Source: an uncultured Eubacteriales bacterium (GTDB lineage: Bacteria > Bacillota > Clostridia > Peptostreptococcales > Anaerovoracaceae). From it: a stretch of 49,771 nt of DNA. Position numbers and translations under genes: made by a program. Shown here piece by piece: positions 23,776 through 32,932 of this stretch; positions within the stretch are counted from its first letter, which is position 1, and each line of letters starts with the position of its first letter. Where the stretch lies: contig CACYFZ010000019.1 of assembly GCA_902773835.1 (NCBI GenBank), positions 1 through 49,771 of the forward strand, given 5' to 3'. The notes under the pieces are model-generated. The model saw nothing but the letters and a program-made list of their open reading frames with translations. It did no database searches and was not told the DNA's origin.

Positions 23776-25083
23776 CTACTTGCCCTCCTTTCCGAATACC
23801 ATTACCTCATCAGAAACAGGAAGAGCCGTGAAGAGTTTTTCACCGGAAGCCTTCTTTGCTTCTCCTTCGTCCTTGGCGGCCTTGGCCTTGGCCCTGGCGG
23901 CAGCCTTGGTGGCTCTTGCTTCCTTCTTGGCAGCGGCTTTTGCTTTGCGCCTTGCAGGCCATGTCTTAATAGCCTCAGGACGGCCTTTTATCCAGGCGAG
24001 GAAGCTGTCCCAGCTGAACTCACGGCTTCCCATGATGCCCTGTGCATAGAAGAGCACAACCAGCATGATCAGGATGGCAAATACAACCTTACGGAATCCC
24101 GGCCTCATAAGAGATGAATTGATGCCGAGCCAGCTACCCGCATCGAGTCCTCTAAGCCACCACTCGGATGCTGCCGTAAACAGGAAGGCTCCGATGATGG
24201 AACCGGTGATGGAACCGATACCTCCGATTACAACGATGAGCAGAATCTCGTAAGTCATGACTGTGTTGAACGGCGTGGCGTTAATCGTAGTCTGGAACAT
24301 TGCGAGCAGTGCGCCGGAGATACCTGCGAAGAACGAGGAGATGACGAATGACATTTCCTTGTGCTTAAAGAGGTTAACTCCCATTGCCTCTGCCGCTATC
24401 TCGTCATCACGAATTGCACGGAAAGCACGTCCGTAAGTTGAGTTAATCAACAAAAGTATGATTGCGATGCAGATTCCCGATACAACTACAGGGAATATTG
24501 CATTGTCGTATGTTGCGTATTTACGCAGAACATTTGAACCGTTTGTGACAGGTCCGAGAGTGTTCCACTGGAAGAATGCACGAAGTATCTCGGCAAATCC
24601 GAGAGTCGCGATTGCGAGATAGTCGGATTTGAGCCTCAGGACCGGAATACCGATCAGAAAGGCTATGACGGCAACGAGAAGTCCGGCGCCTATCATCGGT
24701 ATAAGCATTCCGATATAGTGTCCTACTATTCCGATTTTGTCTTCGAGAATCTCTACCAGCGACCACTTGATCAGGCCTCCGTCAAAGTACTGATAGACTG
24801 CATTATGCGATTTAGCAGGAATCGTAAATATGGCATAGGTGTAAGCACCGATGAGCATGAAACCCGCCTGACCCAGTGAGAAGAGTCCCGTAAAACCGTT
24901 GAGCAGGTTCATGGATGCTGCAACTAATGCGAATATGGATCCTTTTTCAATAACCGTAATCATCATCTTCCAGCTTGAGCCCGGAGATATGGTGATATCA
25001 CCGATGTAAACCAGGATGAGGAAGAGTGCGATGGCGACTACCGTGAGGACGTTTTTGGTCTTTTTGCTTAATGTGTTTTCCAT
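23776..25083 (-). CDS. livM: Branched-chain amino acid ABC permease LivM with a basic tail
   Basis: A 435-aa inner-membrane permease with about nine to ten spans. AASMNLLNGFTGLFSLGQAGF and the EAA-like loop GRAFRAIRDDEIAAEAMGVNLFKHK are LivM hallmarks. After the last span (about residue 360) there is an unusual tail: about 35 Ala/Lys/Arg-rich residues, then GEKLFTALPVSDEVMVFGKEGK. Typical LivM ends near the last helix. The tail is cytoplasmic by topology. livG follows after one base. Confidence 0.95.
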   Translation of the reverse strand: MENTLSKKTKNVLTVVAIALFLILVYIGDITISPGSSWKMMITVIEKGSIFALVAASMNLLNGFTGLFSLGQAGFMLIGAYTYAIFTIPAKSHNAVYQYFDGGLIKWSLVEILEDKIGIVGHYIGMLIPMIGAGLLVAVIAFLIGIPVLRLKSDYLAIATLGFAEILRAFFQWNTLGPVTNGSNVLRKYATYDNAIFPVVVSGICIAIILLLINSTYGRAFRAIRDDEIAAEAMGVNLFKHKEMSFVISSFFAGISGALLAMFQTTINATPFNTVMTYEILLIVVIGGIGSITGSIIGAFLFTAASEWWLRGLDAGSWLGINSSLMRPGFRKVVFAILIMLVVLFYAQGIMGSREFSWDSFLAWIKGRPEAIKTWPARRKAKAAAKKEARATKAAARAKAKAAKDEGEAKKASGEKLFTALPVSDEVMVFGKEGK

Positions 25084-25092
25084 GGCGCCCTC

Positions 25093-25971
25093 CTATACCT
25101 TGTCTATGTTCTTCTCGCCGAATAGTCCGGTCGGCTTGACCATCAGTATGATGATAAGAAGAACGAAAGTGAAAGCATCAGAGAATGTGGTCCAGCCTGC
25201 ACCCTTGATGAGGTTTTCACATACGCCGATGATGAACGCACCGACTACTGCACCCGGAACAGACCCTATTCCTCCGAATACGGCAGCTACGAAAGCCTTG
25301 AGGCCCGGCATAGCACCGGACATAGGCTGTATGCCCGTGTAGTTGGAGAAGTAGAGGACCGAGCCTATGGCTGCAAGGCCGCAACCTATAACGAATGTCA
25401 CTGTAATTACTCTGTTGATATCTATACCCATAAGAGAACTGGTCTCAAAATCACGGGATACTGCTCTCATCGCCATACCTATCTTTGTCTTCTGAATAAG
25501 CAGTACCAGAAGAACTACGAGTACGATAGTGAGAATCGGAGTGATAACAGTAACCATTTTAGTCGATGCAGAGCCGATTTTTACGGATTTCTGCAGCCAT
25601 TTGATAGTAGGGTAGGTTTTGGTTAGTCCGCCCGTGATGTACAGAGCGAAGTTTTGCAGCAGGTACGAAACACCGATTGCAGAAATCATGATAGACATAC
25701 GAGGTGCTGATCGAAGCGGCCTGTATGCTACCTTCTCGATGGAGGTACCCAGCAAAATTGCAAATATAATTACGACAATAATAGATGCCCATATCGGAAG
25801 TATGGTGACCAGATAAACCATAATGAGTCCGGCCCACATAAATACGTCACCATGGGCAAAGTTGATAAGCCTCAGGATACCGTAAACCATGGTATATCCG
25901 ATGGCTATCAGTGCATATTGTCCGCCGACTGCAATACCGGCAAGTATATATGGCAACCAAGTATTTATCAT
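25093..25971 (-). CDS. livH: Branched-chain amino acid ABC permease LivH
   Basis: A 292-aa permease with about eight spans. GGQYALIAIGYTMVYGILRLINFAHGDVFM is the LivH signature, and MAMRAVSRDFETSSLMGIDINRVI is the ATPase-coupling loop. The C-terminal GAFIIGVCENLI and VLLIIILMVKPTGLFGEK are conserved. It forms the translocation pore with LivM. It is downstream of livK across an intercistronic hairpin at 26000-26021. Confidence 0.97.
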   Translation of the reverse strand: MINTWLPYILAGIAVGGQYALIAIGYTMVYGILRLINFAHGDVFMWAGLIMVYLVTILPIWASIIVVIIFAILLGTSIEKVAYRPLRSAPRMSIMISAIGVSYLLQNFALYITGGLTKTYPTIKWLQKSVKIGSASTKMVTVITPILTIVLVVLLVLLIQKTKIGMAMRAVSRDFETSSLMGIDINRVITVTFVIGCGLAAIGSVLYFSNYTGIQPMSGAMPGLKAFVAAVFGGIGSVPGAVVGAFIIGVCENLIKGAGWTTFSDAFTFVLLIIILMVKPTGLFGEKNIDKV

Positions 25972-25999
25972 ATTGTTATCCTGTCTTTCCTAAAAATTT

Positions 26000-26021
26000 C
26001 GGGAAGCCGCGAGGCTTCCCG
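26000..26021 (-). other. Intercistronic hairpin between livK and livH
   Basis: Perfect 9-bp stem CGGGAAGCC/GGCTTCCCG with a 4-nt loop; on the minus strand it is followed by AAATTTTT. It probably attenuates or stabilises the livK mRNA so that binding protein is made in excess of permease. Confidence 0.8.
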
Positions 26022-26061
26022 ACAATAATACTAAAAGTATGAATAAAGTGATGAAAGAAGT

Positions 26062-27252
26062 CTACTCAGCAACCTGAACCTTGAGGAGATCCCAAGCACC
26101 CTTTTCAGTGTTGCACTTCTTAACGAATACTTCTGTCTTCTCGGCATCACCGACATCGTTGAACTTAACTTCTCCGCATACCATGCCTTCCTTGAGGTTG
26201 AGGCTTGGAAGTGCTTCGAGAATAGCTGCCGGATCGCCGGAGTCAGCTGCCTTGATAGCCTCGATAGCTACGTTGTAAGCATCGTATCCGAGAGCTGTTA
26301 CAGCAGCGATATCTGTGTTTCCGCCGTTGTTAGTCTTTTTATCTGCATTTTCTTCGAGCCATGCTTTGATTCCGTTATCGAAGTCAGGGCTGTTTCCTTC
26401 AGGATAGAATGTAGTAACTGTGATGTCTACGTTCTTACCCTTGGCAGCGTTTGTAATAACATTGGAATCCCATGTATCACCTGCGAGGATAGGCATACCG
26501 AGTGCCTGAGCGTCAGCCTGGTCGATGATGAGAGCTGCAGCCTCGATTGAAGTAGGGCTGAAGAATACATCACAGCCTGCTTTCTTAGCGTTAGCTACAT
26601 ATGATGTGAAATCGGAGTTCTTGTCCGGGAACTGCTCTTCAACAACCTCACCGCCGAGTTCTTTGAATGCCTCTGCGAAGTAGTTGGCAAGTCCTACAGA
26701 GTAGTCATCACCGAGCTTGGACAGGCAGTAAGCTTTCTTTGCACCGTTGTCATGTGCAATGTTAGCAAGTACCGATCCCTGGAAAGGATCCAGGAAGCAG
26801 ATTCTGAAATACTGCTCACAGTCTTCTGTAACCTGAGGGTTTGTGCAGGAAATTCCGATTGCCGGGATGTTAGCATCCTTAAATACATCGGAAGCTGCGA
26901 TGGATACTCCGGAACCGTATGATCCGAGAACTACTGATACGTTCTGGGATACAAGGCTCTGAGCAGCTGTTACAGCTTTCGCATTGTCGGACTCGTTGTC
27001 TACGATTACGAGCTCAACATTGTAGTCTTTTCCGCCGACGTTAACTGTAGGCTGAAGGCTATTAGCATATTCAACACCAAGTGTTTCCTGTTTTCCGCCC
27101 GGACCGTTATCTCCGGATGCCGGCTCAAATACACCAATCTTGATAGTGTCACCTTCCGGATCCCATCCGCCACTTTTGCCGCCGCCGCCGCATCCTGCGA
27201 GCATTGACATAGCAAGAAGAAGTGTAAGCATCAGAACTGAAAATTTCTTCAT
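26062..27252 (-). CDS. livK: Branched-chain amino acid ABC transporter substrate-binding lipoprotein
   Basis: A 396-aa extracellular binding protein of periplasmic-binding-protein type 1 fold. The start MKKFSVLMLTLLLAMSMLAGC gives a lipobox with the lipidated Cys21. IKIGVFEPASGDNGPGGKQETLGVEYA and AVTALGYDAYNVAIEAIK are typical of LivJ/LivK. GGGAGG directly upstream rules out a slightly longer start. Ligand specificity (leucine, isoleucine, valine or another amino acid) cannot be read from sequence. It is first gene of the liv operon. Confidence 0.95.
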   Translation of the reverse strand: MKKFSVLMLTLLLAMSMLAGCGGGGKSGGWDPEGDTIKIGVFEPASGDNGPGGKQETLGVEYANSLQPTVNVGGKDYNVELVIVDNESDNAKAVTAAQSLVSQNVSVVLGSYGSGVSIAASDVFKDANIPAIGISCTNPQVTEDCEQYFRICFLDPFQGSVLANIAHDNGAKKAYCLSKLGDDYSVGLANYFAEAFKELGGEVVEEQFPDKNSDFTSYVANAKKAGCDVFFSPTSIEAAALIIDQADAQALGMPILAGDTWDSNVITNAAKGKNVDITVTTFYPEGNSPDFDNGIKAWLEENADKKTNNGGNTDIAAVTALGYDAYNVAIEAIKAADSGDPAAILEALPSLNLKEGMVCGEVKFNDVGDAEKTEVFVKKCNTEKGAWDLLKVQVAE

Positions 27253-27321
27253 CTTAATTCCTCCCATTTAATTTTCCTAAAACTTTTTTCTTGCATATAA
27301 AATGCAAAACCAGATGAAAAA

Positions 27322-27350
27322 ATTATACAAATATACAATGTATAATTCAA
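27322..27350 (-). promoter_or_regulatory. Probable promoter of the livKHMGF operon
   Basis: On the minus strand, TTGAAT (27350-27345) and TATAAT (27327-27322) with a 17-bp spacer, about 70 nt upstream of livK. Confidence 0.7.
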
Positions 27351-27386
27351 GCAAATTGGGCATTGATACAAAGTTCTCAATACATT

Positions 27387-27410
27387 GAAAAGAGCCCAGA
27401 AGGGCTCTTT
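27387..27410 (-). terminator. Terminator after the cytidylate kinase-like gene
   Basis: AAAGAGCCC/GGGCTCTTT with a TTCT loop on the minus strand, followed by a short T run. Confidence 0.85.
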
Positions 27411-27415
27411 GATGA

Positions 27416-28063
27416 TTATTTTTCCACTATTCCGGAGAGGATGTCCTGATCCTTACCGCTTTCAATGTATGTCTTGATGATGTCAACGGCTCCGTCAATG
27501 CCTGTGCGGCTGGTATTAATCAGGAGATCATAGACATCGCGACCGCCCCATTTGTTATCTGTGTAAAACTCATAATAACGACGTCTTTGCTTATCTTTCT
27601 GCTTAATCTTCTTTTCCATGGCAGGAGCATCGAGAGGCTCAGGTTTTTTGTTTACTACCTCCAGCCTGAGTTTTCTCTTAAGCCTCTCCTCAATAGGAGC
27701 GAAGACGAAGATGCTTACATGCCTTTCATCTGAAAGGATATAATCTGCGGCGCGTCCGACGATAACGCAGCTTCCCTCGGAGGCGATTTCTCTGATTATT
27801 CTGAACTGCTCCTCCTGTATCTTGGCGTAAGGAGAACTCTGAAATGTGTCGATACCCGTAAACATGGAGGCAATAGAGTAGTCCGGAGCCTTCTCATCAT
27901 TATCCTTTATATAATCAGGCACATATCCTGTTACGCTTGCCGCGCGTTCAATAAGTTCTTCGTCGTAAAATTTGATGCCCAGCTGCTCTGCCAAACGTCT
28001 TCCGACTTCATGTCCGCCCGATCCGTATTCGCGGTCTATCGTTATAATAAGTTTATCTTCCAT
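27416..28063 (-). CDS. Cytidylate kinase-like family protein
   Basis: A 215-aa P-loop protein of the cytidylate kinase-like family (AAA/CMK-like), common in Clostridia and distinct from housekeeping Cmk. ITIDREYGSGGHEVGRRLAEQLG is a modified P-loop region. CVIVGRAADYIL and VFAPIEERLKRKLR are family motifs. The true substrate is not known. It abuts alaX with no gap, and its AAGGAG lies inside the end of that gene. Confidence 0.85.
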   Translation of the reverse strand: MEDKLIITIDREYGSGGHEVGRRLAEQLGIKFYDEELIERAASVTGYVPDYIKDNDEKAPDYSIASMFTGIDTFQSSPYAKIQEEQFRIIREIASEGSCVIVGRAADYILSDERHVSIFVFAPIEERLKRKLRLEVVNKKPEPLDAPAMEKKIKQKDKQRRRYYEFYTDNKWGGRDVYDLLINTSRTGIDGAVDIIKTYIESGKDQDILSGIVEK

Positions 28064-29293
28064 TTACAATATCTCCTTAATCTTTGAAATGAATGCCTCC
28101 ATATCATCAGTCGATGAGAACATGGCCCTGGCATTGTCAGGACGTCCGCCTCCCTTTCCTCCGAACAGAGCTGCATTCTCCTTTACAAGAGTACCGCAGG
28201 CCGCATCCTCACGAGAGGAGAGGAGTATACAAGTATTGGTTTCAGGACTTTTCATAAAAAGCAGCAAGCCCGATATTTCGTGAATAACATCAAAGCCCAT
28301 CTTCAGAAGATCATCCGGGCTCAGTATGTCAGATCCGTAGCAGTATATATTTGCTCCGGATTCACGGATTTCTTTCATTATACTCTCTTTTTCCGATTCT
28401 TTAACGTAATTCGTCATATCTGCAAGTTTTGCTTTAAGAGCGGAAGTACTTTCTGCTTCCGCAGCCATTCTGGACGGAACGTCAGAAGAAGAGCAGGAAT
28501 ACCCCGAGGCTATATCTCTTAATATGTGAGAATCATTGGTCAGCTTGTCCATTGCACAGGCCCCGCAATCAAAAAAGATGCGATTCATACCTTTGTTGGA
28601 CTCACATTTATAAATGGATACAAGCCCGACTTCGGATGAGCGGGAAGGGTGAACTCCGCAGCAGGCAATGCAGTCATACGGGTCATTTAAATCCCCGACG
28701 CTTACAACGGACACCTTTCCGTCGTGCGGGATTTTTTTTCGGACAGGGCGTACCAGAGATTCCTCATAAGTATCGAACCATTCTGTTGTAACAGGAAGAT
28801 CTGCCCATACAGCTTCGTTTACACTGCGCTCAGCAAGGTCAAGTTCTTCCTCCGTCAGCATTCGACCTCCCAGATCGATATCTATGCTAACGTATCCGTC
28901 TCCGATGTGAAAACCCTTATTAATGCCGTCGAATAGGCTGTACATAGTTCCGCTGAGCATATGCTCTCCGAGATGACGCTGCATATTTCGAAATCTGAAA
29001 TCATAATCAATGGCCAGGCCGACCTTATCTCCGACTTTAAAGGTACCGAAAGGGGCGTTGGTCAGGTGCCATACATCGCTCTCTATGGATTCATCAGATG
29101 CATGTGTAACTTCATATACATTATCTCCCAAACTAACGGTCCCTAAATCGGAAGGCTGACCGCCTCCTTCCGGGTAGAATACGGATTCCGAACAGGCAAT
29201 CTGATCAAAACCGTCTTTTTCTCGCACGGAAGTCACTTTTGTTTCGCATGAAGATGCGTATTGATCGTCTCTGTAGATTCTGACAGTGTTCAT
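28064..29293 (-). CDS. AlaX-type alanyl-tRNA editing protein with DHHA1 tail
   Basis: A 409-aa stand-alone relative of the AlaRS editing domain, which hydrolyses mischarged Ser-tRNA(Ala). SVFYPEGGGQPSD, the zinc-binding HLGEH (107-111) and CCGVHPS (Cys212, His215) supply the three-ligand site. The C-terminal third, ending around ALFGGKGGGRPDNA, is a DHHA1-like domain, making this the long AlaX form. It has an AAAGGA site, is upstream of and adjacent to the kinase-like gene, and its promoter lies in the DnaA-box-rich region. Confidence 0.9.
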   Translation of the reverse strand: MNTVRIYRDDQYASSCETKVTSVREKDGFDQIACSESVFYPEGGGQPSDLGTVSLGDNVYEVTHASDESIESDVWHLTNAPFGTFKVGDKVGLAIDYDFRFRNMQRHLGEHMLSGTMYSLFDGINKGFHIGDGYVSIDIDLGGRMLTEEELDLAERSVNEAVWADLPVTTEWFDTYEESLVRPVRKKIPHDGKVSVVSVGDLNDPYDCIACCGVHPSRSSEVGLVSIYKCESNKGMNRIFFDCGACAMDKLTNDSHILRDIASGYSCSSSDVPSRMAAEAESTSALKAKLADMTNYVKESEKESIMKEIRESGANIYCYGSDILSPDDLLKMGFDVIHEISGLLLFMKSPETNTCILLSSREDAACGTLVKENAALFGGKGGGRPDNARAMFSSTDDMEAFISKIKEIL

Positions 29294-29634
29294 TTTTTTC
29301 CTTTCAGTTTCAAAATTGATATGTTTTTTTGTGTTTCACACGTTTCACGAAATCGAACAAAGCTCTTGTTTTTCAGAAGCCGAAAAACTGTGGATAAATC
29401 TTGTTGACAGCATTGTGAAATCGTTTCAAGCGTTGAAAATACTGGTGTTTTGCACTTGGAGTTTTCCACAAGGATAAGTGGATTAAAATGTATACGATTT
29501 GCTAACTCTATGTGGAAAAACTCGTAATTATTGAAAAATTCGCCACTTTCGTTTTGTTGAAAAAATCATCGAAAAAAAAGAACAAACGAATTTCCAAAAA
29601 AATTTTTGTATTTAACGAAAATCATTTTAGGCTA
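29294..29634. other. AT-rich intergenic region with three DnaA boxes
   Basis: A 341-bp gene-free stretch. DnaA boxes: TGTGGATAA at 29389-29397 (perfect TTATCCACA in reverse), TTTTCCACA at 29462-29470, and TGTGGAAAA at 29511-29519 (reverse). A very AT-rich block follows (about 29520-29634). Upstream, GTTTCAC-type half-sites near 29334-29351 resemble half of a parS site. It must also hold the alaX promoter. Strand layout argues against a chromosomal origin, so a DnaA titration or regulatory site is more likely. Confidence 0.6.
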
Positions 29635-30921
29635 CTAATCCGGATCCACCAAATCGTCAAAATACATTCCCGAGCTGTGGCAGATTGTATGAAAAATCGG
29701 ATTATCCAGTCGATATCTCCCTTTTACTGTAACATATTGAGAATAGGCTGAGAACAACATAGCTTCGTCCATAAAAGAAATCCTCTTTAAATCGTGGCTC
29801 ATAAGTATGAGCTCTCCGCCTATAGTCAGCAGAGCATATCCGTATACGTCATCTCCGATTCTGTAGTCGGATTTCTCAACATGCTCATTGCTTTCATTAT
29901 ATATAGTATAAAGCCAGCCGTTTCCGCACATTGTCTGATCAGCGCGTCCGAACAGACCTATACCGCTTATATCAAATCCTCTGAGAAGATCGTCACTGCA
30001 GCTGAAAACGGTCAGATATTCAGACTGAGAAATCTGCAATGCTGCCTCGAACTCCGAAAGGCGAATAAGACTCCCGATTTCGTATTTGATTACGGAAGCG
30101 TCTCGACTTGTCCTCCCTCCGTCTAACCAAACGCTGAGGGTTGCATGGTAATACCCGCTATTTGAGAGTGATGTGAGTCTGCATGTATACAATCTGAGTT
30201 TATCAGCGCTTAACGGATTATTCTTCTTGGCGACTTTCCTAATGCTGCAACGCATCAGAGTCTGCACTCCGTGAGCCGAAAGCTCTGACTTCTCAAGCTC
30301 ATCTATAGGAATATCAGATAAGCATGCTGCCGCCTTGAAGTCTCTGTCGAGCAGTCTCATCAGAAAATAATTAATAGTGGCATACTGACCGAGACCTGAA
30401 AGGGATACCGACTCAATGGCTTCTGTTTCACTGCACATCTCAGAACTAATGCCTCGATTATAAAGTGTTTCTTTCATAAGGCGGAGCCTGTCTGCAGCAT
30501 AGCGACGAAAGTTCTGATTCTCTTCGTTATCATACTCTCTTTCCACATCATCCTTTGCATAAACAAGTGCAGAGTCTATAAGGCGCAACATACAGGCGGG
30601 GCTTACGCTTTTCGCCTCTCCCCCCATCACATTGATAAAGTGATTCCAATGCATCTGAACTTCATCACGAATCTCCTCATAATCGTTACTGCCGGGTATG
30701 CATTCGAATTCGAGATATTCATCAATTCCGTATTCGGAATAATCCAAGTGCATGACTTGATAGTATCTCTTTCTTGCATCCTCGGCATCGCGCCACGTCA
30801 ACTTAAGTGCAACTACACCCATAAGACGAGTCATAGTGGCACGACAGGATACGAGCTCGTAATCAGCAAAATGATTATAAAGCGGGGATTTTCCGCCTTC
30901 TACAACTTTGAAATCTGTCAA
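29635..30921 (-). CDS. Unrecognised 428-aa protein
   Basis: I do not recognise a family. The protein is soluble: no signal peptide or membrane span is visible. It is mixed alpha/beta, with a WRDAEDARKRYYQVMHLDYSEYG segment near residue 45 and a C-terminal beta-rich part. The start is a TTG at 30921, with AAAGG nine bases upstream on the minus strand. It stands between the DnaA-box region and the divergent metK riboswitch. Codon use is like its neighbours, and the long intact frame supports a real gene. Confidence 0.75.
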   Translation of the reverse strand: MTDFKVVEGGKSPLYNHFADYELVSCRATMTRLMGVVALKLTWRDAEDARKRYYQVMHLDYSEYGIDEYLEFECIPGSNDYEEIRDEVQMHWNHFINVMGGEAKSVSPACMLRLIDSALVYAKDDVEREYDNEENQNFRRYAADRLRLMKETLYNRGISSEMCSETEAIESVSLSGLGQYATINYFLMRLLDRDFKAAACLSDIPIDELEKSELSAHGVQTLMRCSIRKVAKKNNPLSADKLRLYTCRLTSLSNSGYYHATLSVWLDGGRTSRDASVIKYEIGSLIRLSEFEAALQISQSEYLTVFSCSDDLLRGFDISGIGLFGRADQTMCGNGWLYTIYNESNEHVEKSDYRIGDDVYGYALLTIGGELILMSHDLKRISFMDEAMLFSAYSQYVTVKGRYRLDNPIFHTICHSSGMYFDDLVDPD

Positions 30922-30978
30922 TGAATGATACCTTTCTTTCAGATATGAAAATTATAACACAGTCCGAAGCTTATACGG

Positions 30979-31006
30979 TTGACATCGCATTTCTATAGAC
31001 TATAAT
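30979..31006 (+). promoter_or_regulatory. Promoter of the metK leader
   Basis: TTGACA at 30979-30984 and TATAAT at 31001-31006 with a 16-bp spacer, just ahead of the SAM riboswitch. Confidence 0.85.
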
Positions 31007-31012
31007 AGAAAC

Positions 31013-31120
31013 ATCCTTATTAAGAGCGAGGGAGGGAATGGGCCCTTTGAACTCGCGGCAACCCGATCAGAAGATGCGGGTGCCAAATCCCACGGAGCAA
31101 GCACTCCGGCAGATGAGGGT
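31013..31120 (+). ncRNA. SAM-I (S-box) riboswitch aptamer
   Basis: The leader has the S-box order: TTATTAAGAGCGAGGGAGGG, then GGGCCCTTTGAA, GCGGCAACCCG, GGGTGCCAAATCCCACGG and the closing GATGAGG that pairs with CCTTAT at 31015-31020. Binding of S-adenosylmethionine would favour the downstream terminator and shut off metK. Confidence 0.95.
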
Positions 31121-31129
31121 TCAGGGAAC

Positions 31130-31158
31130 TCTCTCTGCGTGTGCGGAGAGATTTTTTT
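31130..31158 (+). terminator. Riboswitch-controlled terminator of metK
   Basis: CTCTCTGC (31131-31138) pairs with GCGGAGAG (31143-31150) around GTGT, followed by seven T at 31152-31158. The upstream GGTTCAGGGAACT stretch could take part in the alternative fold. Confidence 0.92.
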
Positions 31159-31171
31159 ATGGAGGAAGATA

Positions 31172-32359
31172 ATGAAAAGATTATTTACATCTGAATCAGT
31201 AACGGAAGGCCATCCTGATAAGATTTGCGATCAGGTATCCGATGCCGTATTAGATGCTGTATTGGAGCAGGACCCGAATGCTCATGTTGCATGTGAATGT
31301 GCTACAAAGACCGGTTTCCTCATGGTATTCGGGGAGGCGTCCGGAAACTTTGATGTTGATTATGAAGCTATTGCACGCCGAGTAATCTGCGACATCGGCT
31401 ATGACAGAGATGAGGCATGCTTTAACGGAAATACCTGCGATATAATAGTTCACATGGAAGAGCAATCTTCCGATATTGCGATGGGCGTGGATGAATCGCT
31501 GGAGAAGAAAAACGGTATGGAGCAGGACGAGGATGCACTCATCGGAGCAGGAGACCAGGGCATGATGTTCGGATATGCCTGTAAGGAAACCGAGGAACTG
31601 ATGCCTGTATCATCGAAGCTGGCTCATGTTATGGCAATGAGACTGGCAGAAGTACGTAAGGACGGAACCCTGCCTTATCTCGGACCTGACGGAAAAACAC
31701 AGGTAACAGTCGAATACAATGACGGAAAGATCACGAGGCTTGATACAATCGTAATATCTACTCAGCACAGTGAGGATGTTTCGCTTGATGTAGTAAGGGA
31801 AGACATGGTAAAGCATGTCATCGAACCTGTGATTCCGACCGAACTCATAGACTCAGAAACAAAGATTTTCATAAATCCTACGGGAAGATTTGTCATAGGA
31901 GGACCTATGGGAGATGCCGGACTTACAGGTCGCAAGATTATAGTAGATACTTACGGTGGGCATTCCTCTCACGGCGGCGGAGCCTTCTCCGGAAAAGACC
32001 CGACAAAAGTGGACAGATCCGGTGCGTACATGGCAAGATATATTGCGAAGAACATAGTCGCTGCAGGAATTGCAAAGGAATGCGAAGTGCAGCTTGCGTA
32101 TGCAATCGGAGTAGCGGAACCCGTATCTGTTTCGGTAGATACATTCGGAAGCGGAAAACTGGATGAAGAGCAAATCGCAAAAATGATAGTTGACCATTTC
32201 GATATGCGCCCTGCCGCAATAATAAAGAAGTTGGAACTCAACAAACCACAGTACAGAGCTCTTGCTGCATACGGCCATATGGGAAGAACCGCCCTCGGAG
32301 TGAAGTGGGAAGATACCGATAAGGCTGAAGAACTGAAAAGAGCATCTGTGCGATATTAG
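31172..32359 (+). CDS. metK: S-adenosylmethionine synthetase
   Basis: A 395-aa MetK that makes SAM from methionine and [24 protein letters not shown] is the N-terminal signature. [13 protein letters not shown] is the ATP-binding hexapeptide, and [16 protein letters not shown] the P-loop-like motif. GGAGGA at 31161 sets the ATG at 31172, just past the terminator T run. The product is the ligand of its own riboswitch, giving direct feedback. dut follows after 13 nt. Confidence 0.98.
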   Translation: MKRLFTSESVTEGHPDKICDQVSDAVLDAVLEQDPNAHVACECATKTGFLMVFGEASGNFDVDYEAIARRVICDIGYDRDEACFNGNTCDIIVHMEEQSSDIAMGVDESLEKKNGMEQDEDALIGAGDQGMMFGYACKETEELMPVSSKLAHVMAMRLAEVRKDGTLPYLGPDGKTQVTVEYNDGKITRLDTIVISTQHSEDVSLDVVREDMVKHVIEPVIPTELIDSETKIFINPTGRFVIGGPMGDAGLTGRKIIVDTYGGHSSHGGGAFSGKDPTKVDRSGAYMARYIAKNIVAAGIAKECEVQLAYAIGVAEPVSVSVDTFGSGKLDEEQIAKMIVDHFDMRPAAIIKKLELNKPQYRALAAYGHMGRTALGVKWEDTDKAEELKRASVRY

Positions 32360-32372
32360 GTAAGGAAGAACT

Positions 32373-32873
32373 ATGTCACGTTTTGAAAAAGTAAGTTTTG
32401 AACAGTGGAAGGCTGACTGCGGAGTAAAAGGTATTCCGGACGAAGAATTAAAAGAGTGGTACAATGCTATTCCTATGCCGCACCAGGCTACAGCCGGATC
32501 AGCCGGCATGGATTTTTTCATGCCTTTTAACCTCGATTTCGAATCAGGTTCACGCATGAAGATCGCAACCGGAATGCGATGGATTACGGATGATAACGAA
32601 AGGGACAGAGTGCTCCTTATTGTTCCGCGCAGCGGTCTCGGATTTAAATACGGTCTCAGACTCCCTAATACTATCGGAGTGATAGACTCGGATTACTGTG
32701 AGGCTGAAAATGAAGGACATATCTTGGTGTGCTTCGAGAATCCTTCCGATGTAAATGTAAAATTGGAAGCGGGGAAGCCTTTTGTTCAGGGAATAATAGT
32801 GAGATATGAAGTGCCGGAAGGTGCAGCTTCTGATGAAGCCAGAACCGGCGGGTTCGGGAGTACGAGCAAGTAA
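32373..32873 (+). CDS. dut: dUTP diphosphatase (trimeric dUTPase family)
   Basis: A 166-aa dUTPase-like protein that hydrolyses dUTP to dUMP. The five motifs are recognisable: SAGMDFF (I), PRSGLGFKYGL (II), GVIDSDY (III), FVQGIIVRYE (IV) and the C-terminal RTGGFGSTSK (V). An N-terminal extension of about 30 residues (WKADCGVKGIPDEELKEWYN) is unusual. The active-site text favours dUTPase over dCTP deaminase. It is co-transcribed with metK. Confidence 0.9.
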   Translation: MSRFEKVSFEQWKADCGVKGIPDEELKEWYNAIPMPHQATAGSAGMDFFMPFNLDFESGSRMKIATGMRWITDDNERDRVLLIVPRSGLGFKYGLRLPNTIGVIDSDYCEAENEGHILVCFENPSDVNVKLEAGKPFVQGIIVRYEVPEGAASDEARTGGFGSTSK

Positions 32874-32932
32874 AAAAAGAAGGCGGCCACATAGTAACTA
32901 CTTAGTGACCGCTATTATAATATTATTGGCAC

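Noticed and set aside
23016..24117. Plus-strand open frames of 144-271 codons opposite livG/livM
   Set aside because: They are antisense shadows of well-identified ABC transporter genes, with no ribosome site or recognisable content.
29294..29634. Chromosomal origin of replication
   Set aside because: No dnaA, dnaN, rpmH or rnpA nearby, and an rRNA operon and long plus-strand operons to the left would be read head-on.
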